In this document: positions 1 through 11,458 of the stretch, piece by piece
Layout of the letters: every line of letters begins with the position of its first letter
Position numbering within the stretch: position 1 is the first letter of the stretch
Origin: Sweltsa coloradensis
Lineage: Eukaryota; Arthropoda; Insecta; Plecoptera; Chloroperlidae
DNA length: 64,000 bases
Direction: 5' to 3'
Assembly: GCA_024449915.1 (NCBI GenBank)
Contig: JAMZAV010000805.1
Location: 1 to 64,000 of the forward strand
Translations under genes and position numbers: made by a program
The notes under the pieces: generated by a model
Told to the model about the DNA's origin: nothing
The model's input: only the letters and a program-made list of their open reading frames with translations
Database searches by the model: none

Positions 1-427
1 CCCCCTTTTTTGAAAAAACAACTGACCCTTTTTGTAAACAAATTTTTGACGAACCAATGTTACAATGAAACCCTACCGGAGCTTATAAAATGAACTGAAC
101 TGAATTTTTGGGGCCCTGACTACTCGATAGTGTACGTAGCGCTAAATGGGTTCAATTTAGCAATTTTTGGCATTCTGTTATCCTTGAATTTGACGGAATT
201 TCTATAGTTTGCTAGGAACTTTTAAAGGAAAGGAACTTCGTTCCATGTTACTATCAGTTACTTTTAAGTGACGAATTGAATTCCAGTTGATGTTTAAAAA
301 GGCTCAACCCCTTACATTCGCATTACCGACTAAATAAAAAACTTCAGTCACAATGCCGGTTCCTTATTCGAATCCGATACCTCCTGAATCAGTGTATTGT
401 GCTTTACGCTTGAGCTACATCTGTCTG
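1..427. other. no gene seen
   Basis: AT-rich non-coding sequence. The stretch at about 205-250 carries GGAAC/GTTCC words that recur at 28.4-28.9, 62.5-62.9 and 63.5-63.7 kb, so it is probably an old repeat fragment. The short open frames here show no domain or codon signal. Confidence 0.5.
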
Positions 428-589
428 GGTACGTTCCGAATGATGCTCCAACGCGCCCACAACACCCAGACATGCCCAAGATGCCCGAGGTTTAACATTG
501 GGCGTTATGGGCGTTGTGATGGCGGCGGTGTTTACGGAATGCTTTGGGCACGCCCAAGGCTGCAAGTTAGCATCATTTGGAACGTATCC
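428..589. mobile_element. short MITE with about 20-bp terminal inverted repeats
   Basis: The left end GGTACGTTCCGAATGATGCT at 428 matches the reverse complement of 569-589 (AGCATCATTTGGAACGTATC) with one or two mismatches. The 160-bp interior is GC-rich (GGGCGTTATGGGCG and similar), unlike its flanks. No target duplication can be assigned and no coding is seen, so the superfamily is unknown. Confidence 0.6.
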
Positions 590-871
590 TGTGTTTCTCA
601 AATATGTATTTCAGTTAGCATAATCATACAACGCCAGTTACTATTCTAAGTCCATCCATGCCTTGAACATAAGAACTTTAGTTGCAGTCTAGTTTAGTCA
701 GTCTGTCTACTGGGTTAAAACCCATGATCCAATGATAGGTTATACCAGACAGAATAGAAATACGTGCACATGGTCGTTTATACACATTGAGGGTTTACTA
801 GTATATATGGTTTTCACACGGTCTTTAATGAACATAGAGGTAAAGTTGACTATTCAGATTAATTATAATAA

Positions 872-1443
872 TTGGATGAGCGTAGCGAGCGAAGAGAGGA
901 TTCCATTCTACTACAATGTAGAAAAAAATCCGACCTTCGAAATCTTTGAACTAAGAACTGCTACGTTTTTGAGCGCAATCGAAAAATTATTTCCCATGAA
1001 ATTCGTAATTTTACTATTTTGTCGATTTTTAAAACATTTCTTCGACGAATAACACCTTCATGCTTTATCCGATTGTAATGATTTTTTCACAGAACAATGA
1101 TGTTATGAATTAATATATTTGTGTGAAATTTGAGCGCAGTCGAAAAATTATTTCTCATGAAAATCACAATTTTACGCCTTTTTCGTTTTTTACCAAATTT
1201 CTTCAACTTATAACTCCTACATGCTTTATTCGATTGTAATGTAGTGTATTATAAAATGTGCGCCCCTGATCCTCATGTCGTCGTCTTAACAATTAAAACA
1301 ATATTACCAAACGTGTCTCGCAGGCCATAGCAATGGGAAAACGAAATTAATTGAAATACCATTTGCATAACACATGGCAGCTCAATGCACCAATTACGCT
1401 CATCCAACAACGCGCCTGAAAAAGCGTTTGCGAAGCTTCCTAG
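872..1443 (+). mobile_element. Helentron-like non-autonomous element, family A, complete
   Basis: The 5' end is TTGGATGAGCGTAGCGAGCG at 872. The 3' end has the inverted word ACGCTCATCCAA at about 1396, then AACGC...GCGTT (small hairpin) and finally CCTAG at 1439-1443, followed by T. This layout (5' word, subterminal inverted copy, hairpin, CTAG) is that of Helitron-like elements with asymmetric terminal inverted repeats. The flanks are A on the left and T on the right. The interior contains two copies of a roughly 160-bp module (GAAAAATTATTTC at about 981 and 1145). There is no Rep/helicase coding. Confidence 0.75.
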
Positions 1444-1574
1444 TATAATGAAGTGCATTTTTAAGTGTCATACAATGATAAGATTTCACTGTACGGGTAG
1501 TTGCAGATTTGCAGTTATTTTAATTACTTCAGTGTCGTCAAACTTTAAACTAAATTAAATTTAATAAATAATTG

Positions 1575-1850
1575 CTTGGCCATGAACCAAATTCAATGGC
1601 CAAGCCATTTTTAAAATGATTTCGAGTTTAAAATTTTTATTTTTTTACCACAAAATTCGTTGGCTTGGAGCTCGTCAACAGGCGAAATGATCGTACTTTT
1701 TTTAAAGCGAAACTAGGGAGAAAGAATGAAAAGCTTCGCTCACTCACAACTCACAGCATTCACAGCCGAAGACATTTGAAGGAGAGCTTGGCTGCCGTTT
1801 TTTTTTTCTTTTTTTTTACAATTTTTTGTATATGTGGGGATACTACATAT
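1575..1850. mobile_element. MITE copy related to the foldback at 21242-21567
   Basis: Shares its arm (CACAGCATTCACAGCCGAAG, then GGAGAGCTTGGCTGCC) and its centre (CTAGGGAGAAAGAAT, GGCGAAATGATC) with the element at 21242-21567, with the centre in the opposite orientation. Only one arm is clear here. The boundaries are approximate and there is no coding. Confidence 0.55.
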
Positions 1851-3080
1851 TCACTGATTCACTCTTGACAATCCCGTTATTGAAGTGTGTAAAATGGAAA
1901 AAAAAGTTTAAAAAGTTTAAAAAAATCTCCTCAAACACAATTTGCTTTGCCAAAACAAATTTTCGCAAAAGAAGAAACATTGCAACGAAATGTCGTCAAA
2001 TAAACAGGCATTTATTCTTCGAGAACTTTCAAATCATTCCGTAACGAATGAATTCCAAATAAATCGATCTTACAAATAATCTTTAAAAGGTTCCTATACC
2101 GGTAAAGGTCCACTGCCACAAAATTAAGAGTTATTCAAAAGTCGTTGGTTCGATACTAGCCTCTTGCGATCTTAAATAATGTTTTTAAAACTATTTCTCC
2201 AAGTCAGGCGAATGCCGGGATAAAGTCATACTAGAAGCTCTTGCGCACTTGGACATTCCTTTCCTACTACACGAACACTCTTATATCTTGGTCACTTGGA
2301 AAGGGTGCACGACAGTTGGTAAATTTATATTACTCGTTAGCGTGAACTAAGCATGCACATAAGAATGAGACGAAAGTAAAATTTCTATCAATCATGAACG
2401 TTTCAGTGGGTATTCTTACGATAGTGATAACAGAGCAATAAAATAAATAACATCATCTTGGTGGAGTAACTAGGAATAATACCTAGGGAACCTTAATGCT
2501 TGGCGAAAATGTCAACTTAAGGGATCAACGTTTTGTTTATGACGGTTATTGGATGAGCGTAGCGAGCGAAGCGAAGATTCCATTTCACTACACTGGAGAA
2601 AAAAATCCGGAATGTTTTTTTTTCTTTTTTTCTTTTTTTCTGTATTTTTGTGTGTCTGTTAACACGATTTCGGCTAAACCGATACTCCAATTGCGATGAA
2701 ATTTTATAGAGGCCTTCGAAATCTCTGAACCAAAAACTGCCACGTTTTTGAGCGCAATCAAAAAATTATTTCTCATGAAAATTGCAATTTTATGTTTTTC
2801 TTCTTTTTTAAACAATTCTTTGACTTATAACACCTACATGCTTTATCCTATTGTAATGATTTTTTCACAGAACCTTAATTTTACAAATTAATATATTCTT
2901 GTAAAATTTGTGCACAATCGAATAATAATTTCTTATGAAAATTTCAATATTACGATTTTTTCCTTTTTTTAAATTGATGTTAATTTTTTATTTAATTTAA
3001 TTTAATTAAAAAAAATCTTTTACAGAGTAATGATTTTTTCACAGAACAACAGAAAATCCGCATAACACATGGCAGCTCAA

Positions 3081-3902
3081 TAGTGGCGTAACTACCGCCC
3101 GGGCTGCCCTGTCAATGCCCGGGGGCCCCCGGCTCGAGGGGGCCCCGCAGGGGTCCTCGAGATTCCCCTTGATATATTACCTATTTTTATGTTATTTTCC
3201 TATAATTTCGTAAAAATAGCAAATACACATTAATTTATAGGATTTCACTTTTCAATATCTTACGCATTTAAAAAAAAAATTAACGCGTTTTTAGGCCATT
3301 TAAAGTTGTAAATTCGCAAATTTTGTCGCCTTCGGCGATAACGGGCACAAACAGCTTTCGCTTTGTTTATTAGCAAATAGGTGTGAATAGGGCAAATAGG
3401 GTTTGTTATCAAAAATTGTGATGATAAGCAAACTTCCGTCTGAACGAGAGGAAGCCTGCAACTTAAGAAACAGTTAGAATCCTTTGAATTCGTCTTCCAA
3501 GTTGTGTTGCAGTCAAAGATACCGATGCTGTTTTGATTAATTTACAACGAATCAACTCGGACCATCTCACAAGCCCATACGCTTATCAACAATGCACATG
3601 ATGAACTCAAAAAATTTCGGGGAAAATACGAAGATGCTAAAAAAAAACAGCCAAAGAACTTGCTGCTTTATGGAATGAATGAAAATTTCGCTCTTTCTGC
3701 ATGGGACAAGAACGTATGCGTGGATTGAGTGTGTTGTCCGTGGAGCACGAGGAAGCTCAACTCTGACGTAAGTAAACAAAGTTTTTCAAACACTTTTTTT
3801 CAAAGTACGGTATAACTACCCTAATTAGGATATGTTTTTTGGTGGGGCGGTGGCCACTTTAGTTTTTTGCCCGGGGGCCTCCGATTTGAAGTTACGCCAC
3901 TG
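3081..3902 (+). mobile_element. internally deleted hAT-like element nested in family A
   Basis: The ends AGTGGCGTAACTACCGCCC (3082) and AGTTACGCCACTG (ending 3902) are the same CAGTGGCGTAACT terminal repeats as in the element at 48716-49810, which has a hAT-type 8-bp duplication. The first base here is T instead of C and no 8-bp duplication is visible, so one side may have been altered. It contains a decayed transposase fragment at about 3452-3650. Confidence 0.65.
3452..3650 (+). pseudogene. hAT-type transposase fragment (zinc-finger/hAT C-terminal class)
   Basis: One + frame reads LKKQLESFEFVFQVVLQSKI, a stop, then SQAHTLINNAHDELKKFRGK. This resembles the region of animal hAT transposases (often annotated as zinc-finger MYM-type-like or DUF4371 proteins) in which a leucine-rich ESFEFVF motif precedes a helical ALxLINxA segment. 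It is broken by at least one stop, lacks the N- and C-terminal parts, and cannot be functional. The family call rests on memory of the motif only. Confidence 0.4.
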
Positions 3903-4177
3903 CACCAATTACGCTCATCCAACAACGCGGCACCTCTGGCCGATAATTTGAAAGTCGAAGAAACATGTCTGAAAAGTTTGCTGAATGAAAGAAGGTCTTT
4001 AAAATAACAGAAAAAAAATTGTGAACTTTTTTGGGCGGAACATAACCTCACTTTTGGAAATTATATTTATATTTTTGGACAAAAGTGTAATATACAAGAC
4101 TAGTTTAAAATTTAATTTTGAGAATCGTTTTTCTGGACATAGTTTCTAAACACCTTTAGCTATAACTTGACTGTAGC

Positions 4178-4304
4178 TAAAATAGTTTTCTGAAAATAAC
4201 AGTTGGTGTACGAATTTTTTTGTCAAACGGTACAAATACGAGTTTTGTACCGTTTGACAAAAAAATTCGTACACCAACTGTTATTTTTAGAAAACTATTT
4301 TAGA
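4178..4304. repeat. 58-bp-arm inverted repeat (hairpin)
   Basis: CTAAAATAGTTTTCTGAAAA at 4178 reads into a left arm through CAGTTGGTGTACGAATTT and GTCAAACGGTACAAA. The right arm (4245-4304) is its reverse complement with one or two mismatches. The loop is under 10 nt. It is probably a foldback MITE; no target duplication is seen. Confidence 0.75.
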
Positions 4305-4372
4305 TATCCAGACGGCGGTGCTACTACCTTTGAGTGGAATACAGAGTACAGATCGCTGCTACTATTGAGTAA

Positions 4373-4742
4373 CACATAACAAAAACTTATAGAAATACAG
4401 CCAAACCTTACACACTCAAAAGGAATGAGATCTAAAAAAAAGGGCCAAGCTCATCTACCATTCCACGTAAACGTACAGTGTCCCATAACAGCATCCTCGA
4501 AAAGCTTGGCAAAATAGAATTTGCGATTTTTAATTTAACGTAATAGTTTATCCAAGTTCTTTTTTTCTAATTAATTTAAACGTAATAACATGCAAATTCT
4601 ATTTTGCCAAGCTTTTCGAGGATGCTGTTATGGGACACTGTACGTTTATGTGGAATGGTAGATGAGCTTGGCCCTTTTTTTAGATCTCATTCCTTTTGAG
4701 TGTGTAAGGTTTGGCTGTATTTCTACAAGTTTTTGTTATGTG
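4373..4742. mobile_element. foldback MITE with arms of about 155 bp
   Basis: The left arm begins CACATAACAAAAACTT (4373) and runs to about 4530 (AAGCTTGGCAAAATAGAATT). The right arm (about 4590-4742) is its near-perfect reverse complement, ending TTTTTGTTATGTG. The two arms are separated by about 60 nt of AT-rich sequence. There is no coding. Confidence 0.8.
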
Positions 4743-7049
4743 TGTGATCTCATTACTTTTTCAAGTTCCATTACAAAATTATTTGCTAAAATATAATATT
4801 TTTATCAAAGTTGATTTAAATTCTATGGTATTAGCAGTAACAATATAGGATGTAAAATATCTAGACCCGGATTCATGTACATCCTGGGTATAGGTGGTAT
4901 AACCATGGTATAACGACGGTATAAGGACTGGACCCCAATTCTTGAGTTCGTGGGAGATGAGTTGAAAACGCAATTTGAAAACGAAGTCGTTTTCGTTTTC
5001 GAAGGAATTGGTATTCTTGAACGGTATCGTGGAAAACGTCATGGGTTGTGAGTTGAAAGCATTGATATTAAACCCCTATAGTAGGCTAGATTAGCAGTCT
5101 CCTATACCTCCGCACAGGCGCGAGCGTAGCAAATGAAGACTCAACCGGCCCATTTCAAGATGGCGATTTGGTGTTTTAATTTATGCTTTTTAATGCAATA
5201 AAGTATTTTACTGGATTGTTTGATATGGTTTTAGCTTGTGCAGCATGGTATTAAACAAAAGAAACAATACGAAGTGATTGCATAAGGGAATTTAGTAATC
5301 ATTTGGTGTTAAAGGCTAGTATGCTTACCTGTCAACCTGGCGGCAATCTTGAGAACTATTTGGCCACAAATCGCTCCCATTTGATTAACAAGTAAACTGT
5401 CATTTTAAGATGGCTTCTAATTGTACCGGAAGTGGACCACCGACTGCTGGTCTAGCCAATTATATAGGATGTATATGGTTGAAAGAGTATCACGAAATCC
5501 AAACACTTTAAAAAGATTTGCGTATAGCAAAGAGCTCGAAAAAGTTCTATATTTATTCTAGATGGCAGTGCCTTCATAAACGCGGGCCAATCGAAAGACG
5601 AGTTGTATGAAATGATTTGATTGTTGCAATTATGTAAGCAAACAGTTGAGCAAGTTCATATCAGAACAATGTTGTGCTGGCATAGGGTTGGCTAGGCTTG
5701 TCAAACATGTAATGTAAGTATGAATTTTACTAGTCCTATAGCCAAATGGAACTTTAGACCTACACTTTTGCATTATAAATAATTTTCCACATCTGGGCCT
5801 AGGCCAGGGACGGTTTCTGGTTTGTTTTATGAGAGTATAATGACACCTTTTCTCGTTCCACACAAAGAAGAAAAATTTTAAATGTCCGCTATTTGTTTAC
5901 GTATCGCACTTTCCCGCCTAACTCTGCTTATACCGTCAACAAGTGTCAAGTAACTATGGTTACTTGTTGATTGTATGCCAAGTGTTTAAGGCTTATTTTA
6001 AAACCTTTATTGGGAAGCCTTCCAACAAACTTTTTCATCTTTTTTTTTCAAAAGAGACTATATTTCTATAACCTTAATGTCCATTGTAAAATATGAACAT
6101 TGTAGTCCCACCCGTCTGGTCAGAATCGCGGGCCGACGTATTAGATGTTAGCAGTAGCAGTAGTAGCAGTAGTAGCAGTAGCTAACATCCTTAAAGTGAT
6201 TTTGAGCATGTTTCAAGCCATTTTTTCACCAAGAAGGAATAATCGTACCCCAATAAAATTTGGCATGTGTTGTCAGGTAACTAAATCCCCTCGATTGTGA
6301 TAGTTTCAAGTTCACATCACGTTACATGACGGCGTGGGTAACACCTCGAAATCACCCCAACTCTGCTTGGTGTATAAGGTGCTTGAGTGTGTAGCGCACC
6401 GCGGCTTGGCTGCGGCGCCCTAACGGGCACTAGATAGAACATAATATTAACAATGTTCTATACACTGCAGCTGTTTGAATTGCGCGCTACAAATTTTGTT
6501 AGTTGGGTTGGTGTTCTGTTATTTTTCTTGGCAACTGTGGTTGACTGGTTGGCTACATTTTTTGTCCGTCTGCTCTTGGCTGACTTCTCTGTTTATAACT
6601 ATATTTTGTCCGCTCTCCGCTGTTTTATAGGTCTACTTTTTAGAGTATTGTGTTGTGCACGCTGTTAATTTGCAATTTAAGTGTACAAATTTAAAAAAAT
6701 ATGTGCTATGGAAGAAACTAGACCTACAAAACGTGTGGCAAAACAAATATTATGGGCATGCCATAACCTAGAATTTGCTCCTTGGCCAAGCTTTGGACCA
6801 GCTTTAGACGCCAGGGTTGCAACATCTTTTTAGGGCTGACTAGCTTTTCATGTTTGAAATTGTTCAACGTTAGGCCTATGCAGATATAGGCTAGGATAGC
6901 GTAGCATTAACGAGTGAAAGAAGTGGACGTTAAACTGGATACTCTGCAATGCACTAAGTCAACACACCCGTATGGTAAGTCCAAGAAAATTGTATCTAGG
7001 TTTAAGCCCTAGTAGGAGACCAGGCCGGTCGTAGGCTAGCCTACTGGTA
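4743..7049. other. no gene seen; repeat fragments
   Basis: Non-coding. About 6040-6145 is an internal fragment of Helentron family B in minus orientation (CCTTAATGTCCATTGTAAAA, CCCACCCGTCTGGTCAGAAT). It is followed at about 6151-6182 by a short AGCAGT array flanked by GATGTTAGC/GCTAACATC, a small hairpin. A 71-codon hydrophobic open frame at 6453-6668 (+) has no recognisable feature and is taken as chance. Confidence 0.5.
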
Positions 7050-7728
7050 AAGCATCATTCACAATTAGTTCTAAGGCGTAAGGCGCAAGGTCTAAGGCGT
7101 AAGTCTTAAGAAATGCTACCTAGGCGTTTACAACAAACCATTACCATTTTTTATTGCTCCTGTGATTGCGCATGTGCGTACAGTCAGCTGTGGAATGAAA
7201 TAAGCAGGAGTGGGGAGTTTCCCTTGTTTGTGATTGGCTCGTCGTAAAAAACCTGTCGTAAGAATTGGATTTTTGGGGAATTCGTTACAACATAAAACCA
7301 TACGCCTTGCGACTTAGGACGTGTTGTGAACGTTTTGATTGAAACACATACTCGGCAATACAAAATATTACGCCTTAAGCATTGCGCCTTACGCCTTAGA
7401 ACTAATTGTGAATGATGCTTGCGTAATATTTTGTATTGCCGAGTATGTGTTTCAATCAAAACGTTCACAACACGTCCTAAGTCGCAAGGCGTATGGTTTA
7501 TGTCGTAACGAATTGCCCAAAATCCAATTCTTACGACAGGTTTCTTACGACGAGCCAATCACGAACAAGGAAACTCCCCACTCCTGCTTATTTCATTCCA
7601 CAGCTGACTGTACGCGCATGCGCAATACACAGGAGCAATGAAAAATGGTAGGCCTATGGTTGTTGTAAACGCCTAGCATTTCTTAAGACTTACGCCTTGT
7701 GCCTTAGAACTAATTGTGAATGATGCTT
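7050..7728. mobile_element. large foldback element with a third, central copy of its end
   Basis: The outer ends AAGCATCATTCACAATTAG (7050) and CTAATTGTGAATGATGCTT (to 7728) are inverted copies, and the arms of roughly 300 bp match throughout with small differences. The centre (about 7390-7425) holds another copy of the right-hand end sequence, GAACTAATTGTGAATGATGC, inside runs of CGCCTTACGCCTTAG. The right end is followed by TTAA and the left is preceded by GTAA, which may be a decayed TTAA duplication. The open frames on both strands come from this symmetry. Confidence 0.75.
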
Positions 7729-7948
7729 AACTTAAGGCTAATTTACAACTAGTCCTAGGCCTAGTTGGAACTTGTAAGGCATAGCCTAGGCTAGCAATTA
7801 TCTGTGGCGATAATTATGAACAATTCCGTATTATTGTCGGAGTTGAAAAATAACTTTCAAAAAGGCTTTACTAAGCATCGCTAGTCGATATATTAACGTT
7901 TAACAACGGCGCTTACTTGGAAATGTGTAAAAAGTGTGTTAAAAATTG

Positions 7949-8357
7949 TTGGATGAGCGTAGCGAGTGAAGCGAAAACTTCAATTTCACTGACCCCTCAA
8001 AAAACCATAGGCCTAGGCCCTAGCTCCAATGTTTATTTTTTTGTCTGTTCGCACGATTCGGGCGAACGGCATAAGCGATCTGATGAAAATTGAAGGGGAC
8101 CTTCGAAATCTCTGAACTTAGACGTGCCACGTTTTTGGGTACAATCGAAGAAATATTTCTCATGAATATCGTACTTTTACGATTTATTTTTATTTTTAGT
8201 GCGATATTTTCGTGACATTTGGGCCGATTCTGACCAAACGGGTGGGGCTACAACGTTCATATTTAACATGGACATTAAGGTTATGGTGATGTAGTACCTT
8301 TTGAAAGAAAAAGTTGAAAAAGTTAGCCAGAATCCATAGAATAAAGGTTTTAATAGG
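7949..8357 (+). mobile_element. Helentron-like element family B, 5' part
   Basis: Begins TTGGATGAGCGTAGCGAGTG at 7949 and follows family B: TTCAATTTCACTGACCCC, TGCCACGTTTTTGGGTACAA, GACCAAACGGGTGGGGCTAC, ACATGGACATTAAGG. It stops at about 8357 after AAAGGTTTTAATA, so the 3' hairpin and CCTAG end are absent. Confidence 0.7.
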
Positions 8358-8980
8358 CCTACCTATGAGTTTTTTTTAGGTTAGTTTTTTAGTCCGTCTT
8401 GAAGTCGTAGCAGCTATTTTCTTCCATGTACTGTTCTACGTACGTAGCAAAAAGAATTTTCAAAATCGGTTGAACGAAATCGGATTTATTTACATTTGAA
8501 CCGAGGCGTGCTAAGACTACGTGTGACGTCACTTGGGGGAAAGAAACGAGCTCGGCCGGTCGCCCGCTACCTGCTACCTTCAGTCACAGCGATGTCTGCG
8601 CGAGGGAGGCCGTATCGTGTTGAGGCGATCACACCATGGATCACACAAACATAGGGAAAAACATATTGTATCATTCTTTCAATCAATGTATTTTGCAAAG
8701 TTACTGTTTATTGCAGTGAAGGAAATCGTGTCTTATTGATAATTTTAATATATAACGAAATGCCACGATCATTATTACGCTCATAACTAGCCTATACATC
8801 CGAATAGACACAACAGTAACACGTGTTCACCATTGTCACAAGATTTCAAAAACAACACAAATATACAACATAAATATGTAACACTAAATATGAACACACT
8901 AGAGCACAAGGTGCATGCAGATTTCTCATAAGTTTTCATTACCCGAGTGATCGCCTAACACTGGTGGGCTGCGCCAACCT
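8358..8980. other. no gene seen
   Basis: Non-coding spacer with slightly higher GC content at 8500-8650. A 68-codon open frame at 8533-8739 (+) has no recognisable similarity and no splice or start context worth reporting. Confidence 0.4.
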
Positions 8981-10589
8981 TATAGAGCGCTCCATCTTCT
9001 CATGTCCACTCTGGCGGCGAACGCTGGAAACGCGCTAGTGAGGATAGAATCTACACGTGCTATCCTCGCGCGTAAGAAATTAACTAATTGAGATAAGTAT
9101 TGTGATGTTCTATCGCGCACACAAGAAACAGCACCTACATGGAATCTAGTCTTCAACATCATATTTTAACAGAAACATAATTCATTCCGTGAAAAAATGC
9201 ATTGGAGACACTGAAAACGTAATCAAACGCCGACTGGTTAACCAACTATACATACTGTTATTTTGTTAGTTACACATGTCGTACGTTGAATATTATCTGT
9301 CCACAATCCACCTACCCACTTGCCATTAGAGTGTATATTTGCTGAAGCCACTTATTGGAAGATAAGTGACTCAACACATGCACTGATTCGTTATTTCGTG
9401 TAAGGAATCTACAAGAAATTACGAAAACAAAACACATTCCCTCTCACTTAGGTAATTCAGTGAGATCTTAATAAAGAGTGGTCTTCATGTTAATATATTA
9501 AATTCATACCTAGTTGATAAGACTAATTCATTTTTGGCTTAAAACAATCAGTAGCCCTAGATTATATCACAATAAATGGGCTAAGTAAAGATTTACAAAA
9601 CCCAACCTTGGCCGGGGATCGAACCCATGCCTCCCAAAAGACCACCAAGACCGCGGTAGTGTATTTGTTGCAGAATTATTGGTGCATTTTGATATTATAA
9701 TATAATGAATATCAAATTCTTAAGTTATTAAATCACCACTCCCAGTTATATAGTCTGCGCTCGGCCAGAGGGAGAACATAGGTTCAATTCCTGTGTTTGT
9801 TTATAGTATTTATTGGGATTTTCGTAATCACAATAAAACAATCAAATCCCCTCAAGAGTGGGTGAATAAGGTTTAAAAAATTAAGTATTTCATTTTAATA
9901 CCTGGGCTACCATGATTCCGAGAAAATTAAGCACAAGACCATGTTGACTTGTTATTCCCAATGTTCTTTTATATTGGTGTTTTGTCCAGTAATTTTTTAT
10001 TTTGCATTCTAATAATTTAGGAACGCATAATGTTTATTGTTTACTGCTTTATTGTCTTCACTCTTCACAAAGCTTGAGTGGCTTTATTGTTGTTGCTTGA
10101 ATTGAAACGATGTGTGCTACTCTAGTATTGCATTACATTCCATATTAGGCCTATTATAGATTATAGAACATAACTAAATATTTTGCTTTGATATTAATAA
10201 ATTAAGTCATTATATTGATATTATTTCAAAGTATGTTAGACTCTGTAACGTTGTACTCTGGAATAATACTACGGCCACAAAAATAAGCGGTTTATATCAA
10301 TGTCTACGTTCACAGGCGCCCGACAGACTATATCCGTAGGTATTTTAATTATTAATGCTGATATAAATCTATATAAATACTAGAAATAATTATAAATAAA
10401 TAAATACTAGATTTTGAATTCATAATGAGCCACATGATACCTATTCTATTCCCCCAAAACCTTATATATTTACACTGTGCTTGTGTAGGATCATATGGGT
10501 GTTTACAAAGGTATCCTCACTCGGCGGCCATGACGGTGCTACGCCCCCGCGACACTAGCGCATTCTCTAGGTAATTTGAGTCCTCTATA
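8981..10589 (-). mobile_element. 1.6 kb TIR element with TATAGAG ends, copy 1
   Basis: The ends TATAGAGCGCTCC (8981) and GAGTCCTCTATA (to 10589) form short imperfect inverted repeats. The whole unit recurs in opposite orientation at 51859-54019, which fixes both boundaries. CCT precedes and follows this copy, a possible 3-bp duplication that the other copy does not share. The interior has two tRNA-like B boxes in opposite orientations (around 9620, GGTTCGATCCCCGG on the minus strand, and around 9778, GGTTCAATTCCTG on plus). A 60-codon open frame near the left end is open in both copies but resembles no known protein. Confidence 0.65.
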
Positions 10590-10923
10590 CCTGGCTATCG
10601 GTATGCGGGCGGGCTCACGCCAAGTGACGTATCGCTAGGAAGGGTGCAGCCAACAAGGCGCGCGAATAGCTTCAAAACTTGTCGGGCGATTTCGTTGCAT
10701 TTTTTTCTGATCTCTATGATAACATACAATCTTTTCAAAATTCAAATGATGTTTGAAGAGTGGACTGGGCCTTTAACAAGGAACATTAGAAACTTGACAA
10801 CAATCACCTACAATGCATTCAAAAAGCACTTGCAGAGGAAAAGTGCTCCTACGCAAAAGCGTCCTACGTTAAAAACAGTACACCTTCTAGGCTGTATGTA
10901 GGCCGAGCCAAGGCCTATGGCGG

Positions 10924-11175
10924 TGTACTTTCGTTAGCTTAGCCGAACTTTCCGCCTAGTTGTAGTACGCCGCGCTAGTTCTAGGATATAATCGATAAGA
11001 GCGCACCCGAAATCCTTTCCGTTAAAAACGAGGTTGGGGATACTTGTACTTTCGTTAGGTTAGCCGAACTTTCCGCCTAGTTGTATAGTTGAAGTACGCC
11101 GCGCTAATTCTAGAGGATATAATCGATAAGAGCGCACCCTAAATCCTTTCCGTTAAAAACGAGGTTGGGGATACT
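10924..11175. repeat. two-copy tandem repeat, about 121 and 131 bp
   Basis: TGTACTTTCGTTAG starts at 10924 and again at 11045. Both copies run through CGAACTTTCCGCCTAGTTGT, TACGCCGCGCTA, ATAATCGATAAGAGCGCACC and ACGAGGTTGGGGATACTTGT. The second copy has about 10 extra bases in the middle. There is no coding. Confidence 0.85.
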
Positions 11176-11458
11176 TGTTGTGCCAGTAAGAAATTGCATT
11201 CAATGATGTTTTAGGTGTGTTTTTACATTAAAAAAAAAAAAAAAACACGTTTTGACATAATACGGAATTGTTCATAATTACCTCTGTGGCATTGGGTTGG
11301 TAGGGTAAAGATTTGATTTTAGGCAATTCTTTATGACAAGCCTATAGGGCTAGGCCTACTGTATGCCCCTCATCTTGGGACGAGCTGAAAACGTAGCCTA
11401 GGCCTCCCAATTTGAAACACAATACTCAGCAATACGAAAAATAACGTTTTAATACTTA

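Larger units (their letters stand above)
2549..3928 (+). mobile_element. Helentron-like element family A, interrupted and 3'-truncated
   Basis: Starts with TTGGATGAGCGTAGCGAGCG at 2549 and follows family A (TCCATTTCACTACACTGGAG, the 160-bp modules) to about 3080, where a hAT-like element is inserted. It resumes at 3903 with CACCAATTACGCTCATCCAA and AACGCG. The hairpin and the CCTAG terminus are missing, so the 3' end was lost after insertion. Confidence 0.7.

Noticed and set aside
3081..3902. 8-bp target duplication for the first hAT-like insertion
   Set aside because: The flanks CAGCTCAA and CACCAATT do not match. The superfamily is inferred only from shared ends with the element at 48716.
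6453..6668. Hydrophobic 71-codon frame that could be a small membrane protein
   Set aside because: Single short frame with no start context, signal or homologue that I recognise.
7184..7641. Two open frames of 124 and 100 codons on opposite strands
   Set aside because: Both lie in the foldback and mirror each other; an artefact of the inverted repeat.
8980..9162. 60-codon frame conserved in both TATAGAG elements (also 53838-54020)
   Set aside because: Conservation is explained by the two DNA copies being near-identical. The frame runs into the terminal repeat and resembles no known protein.
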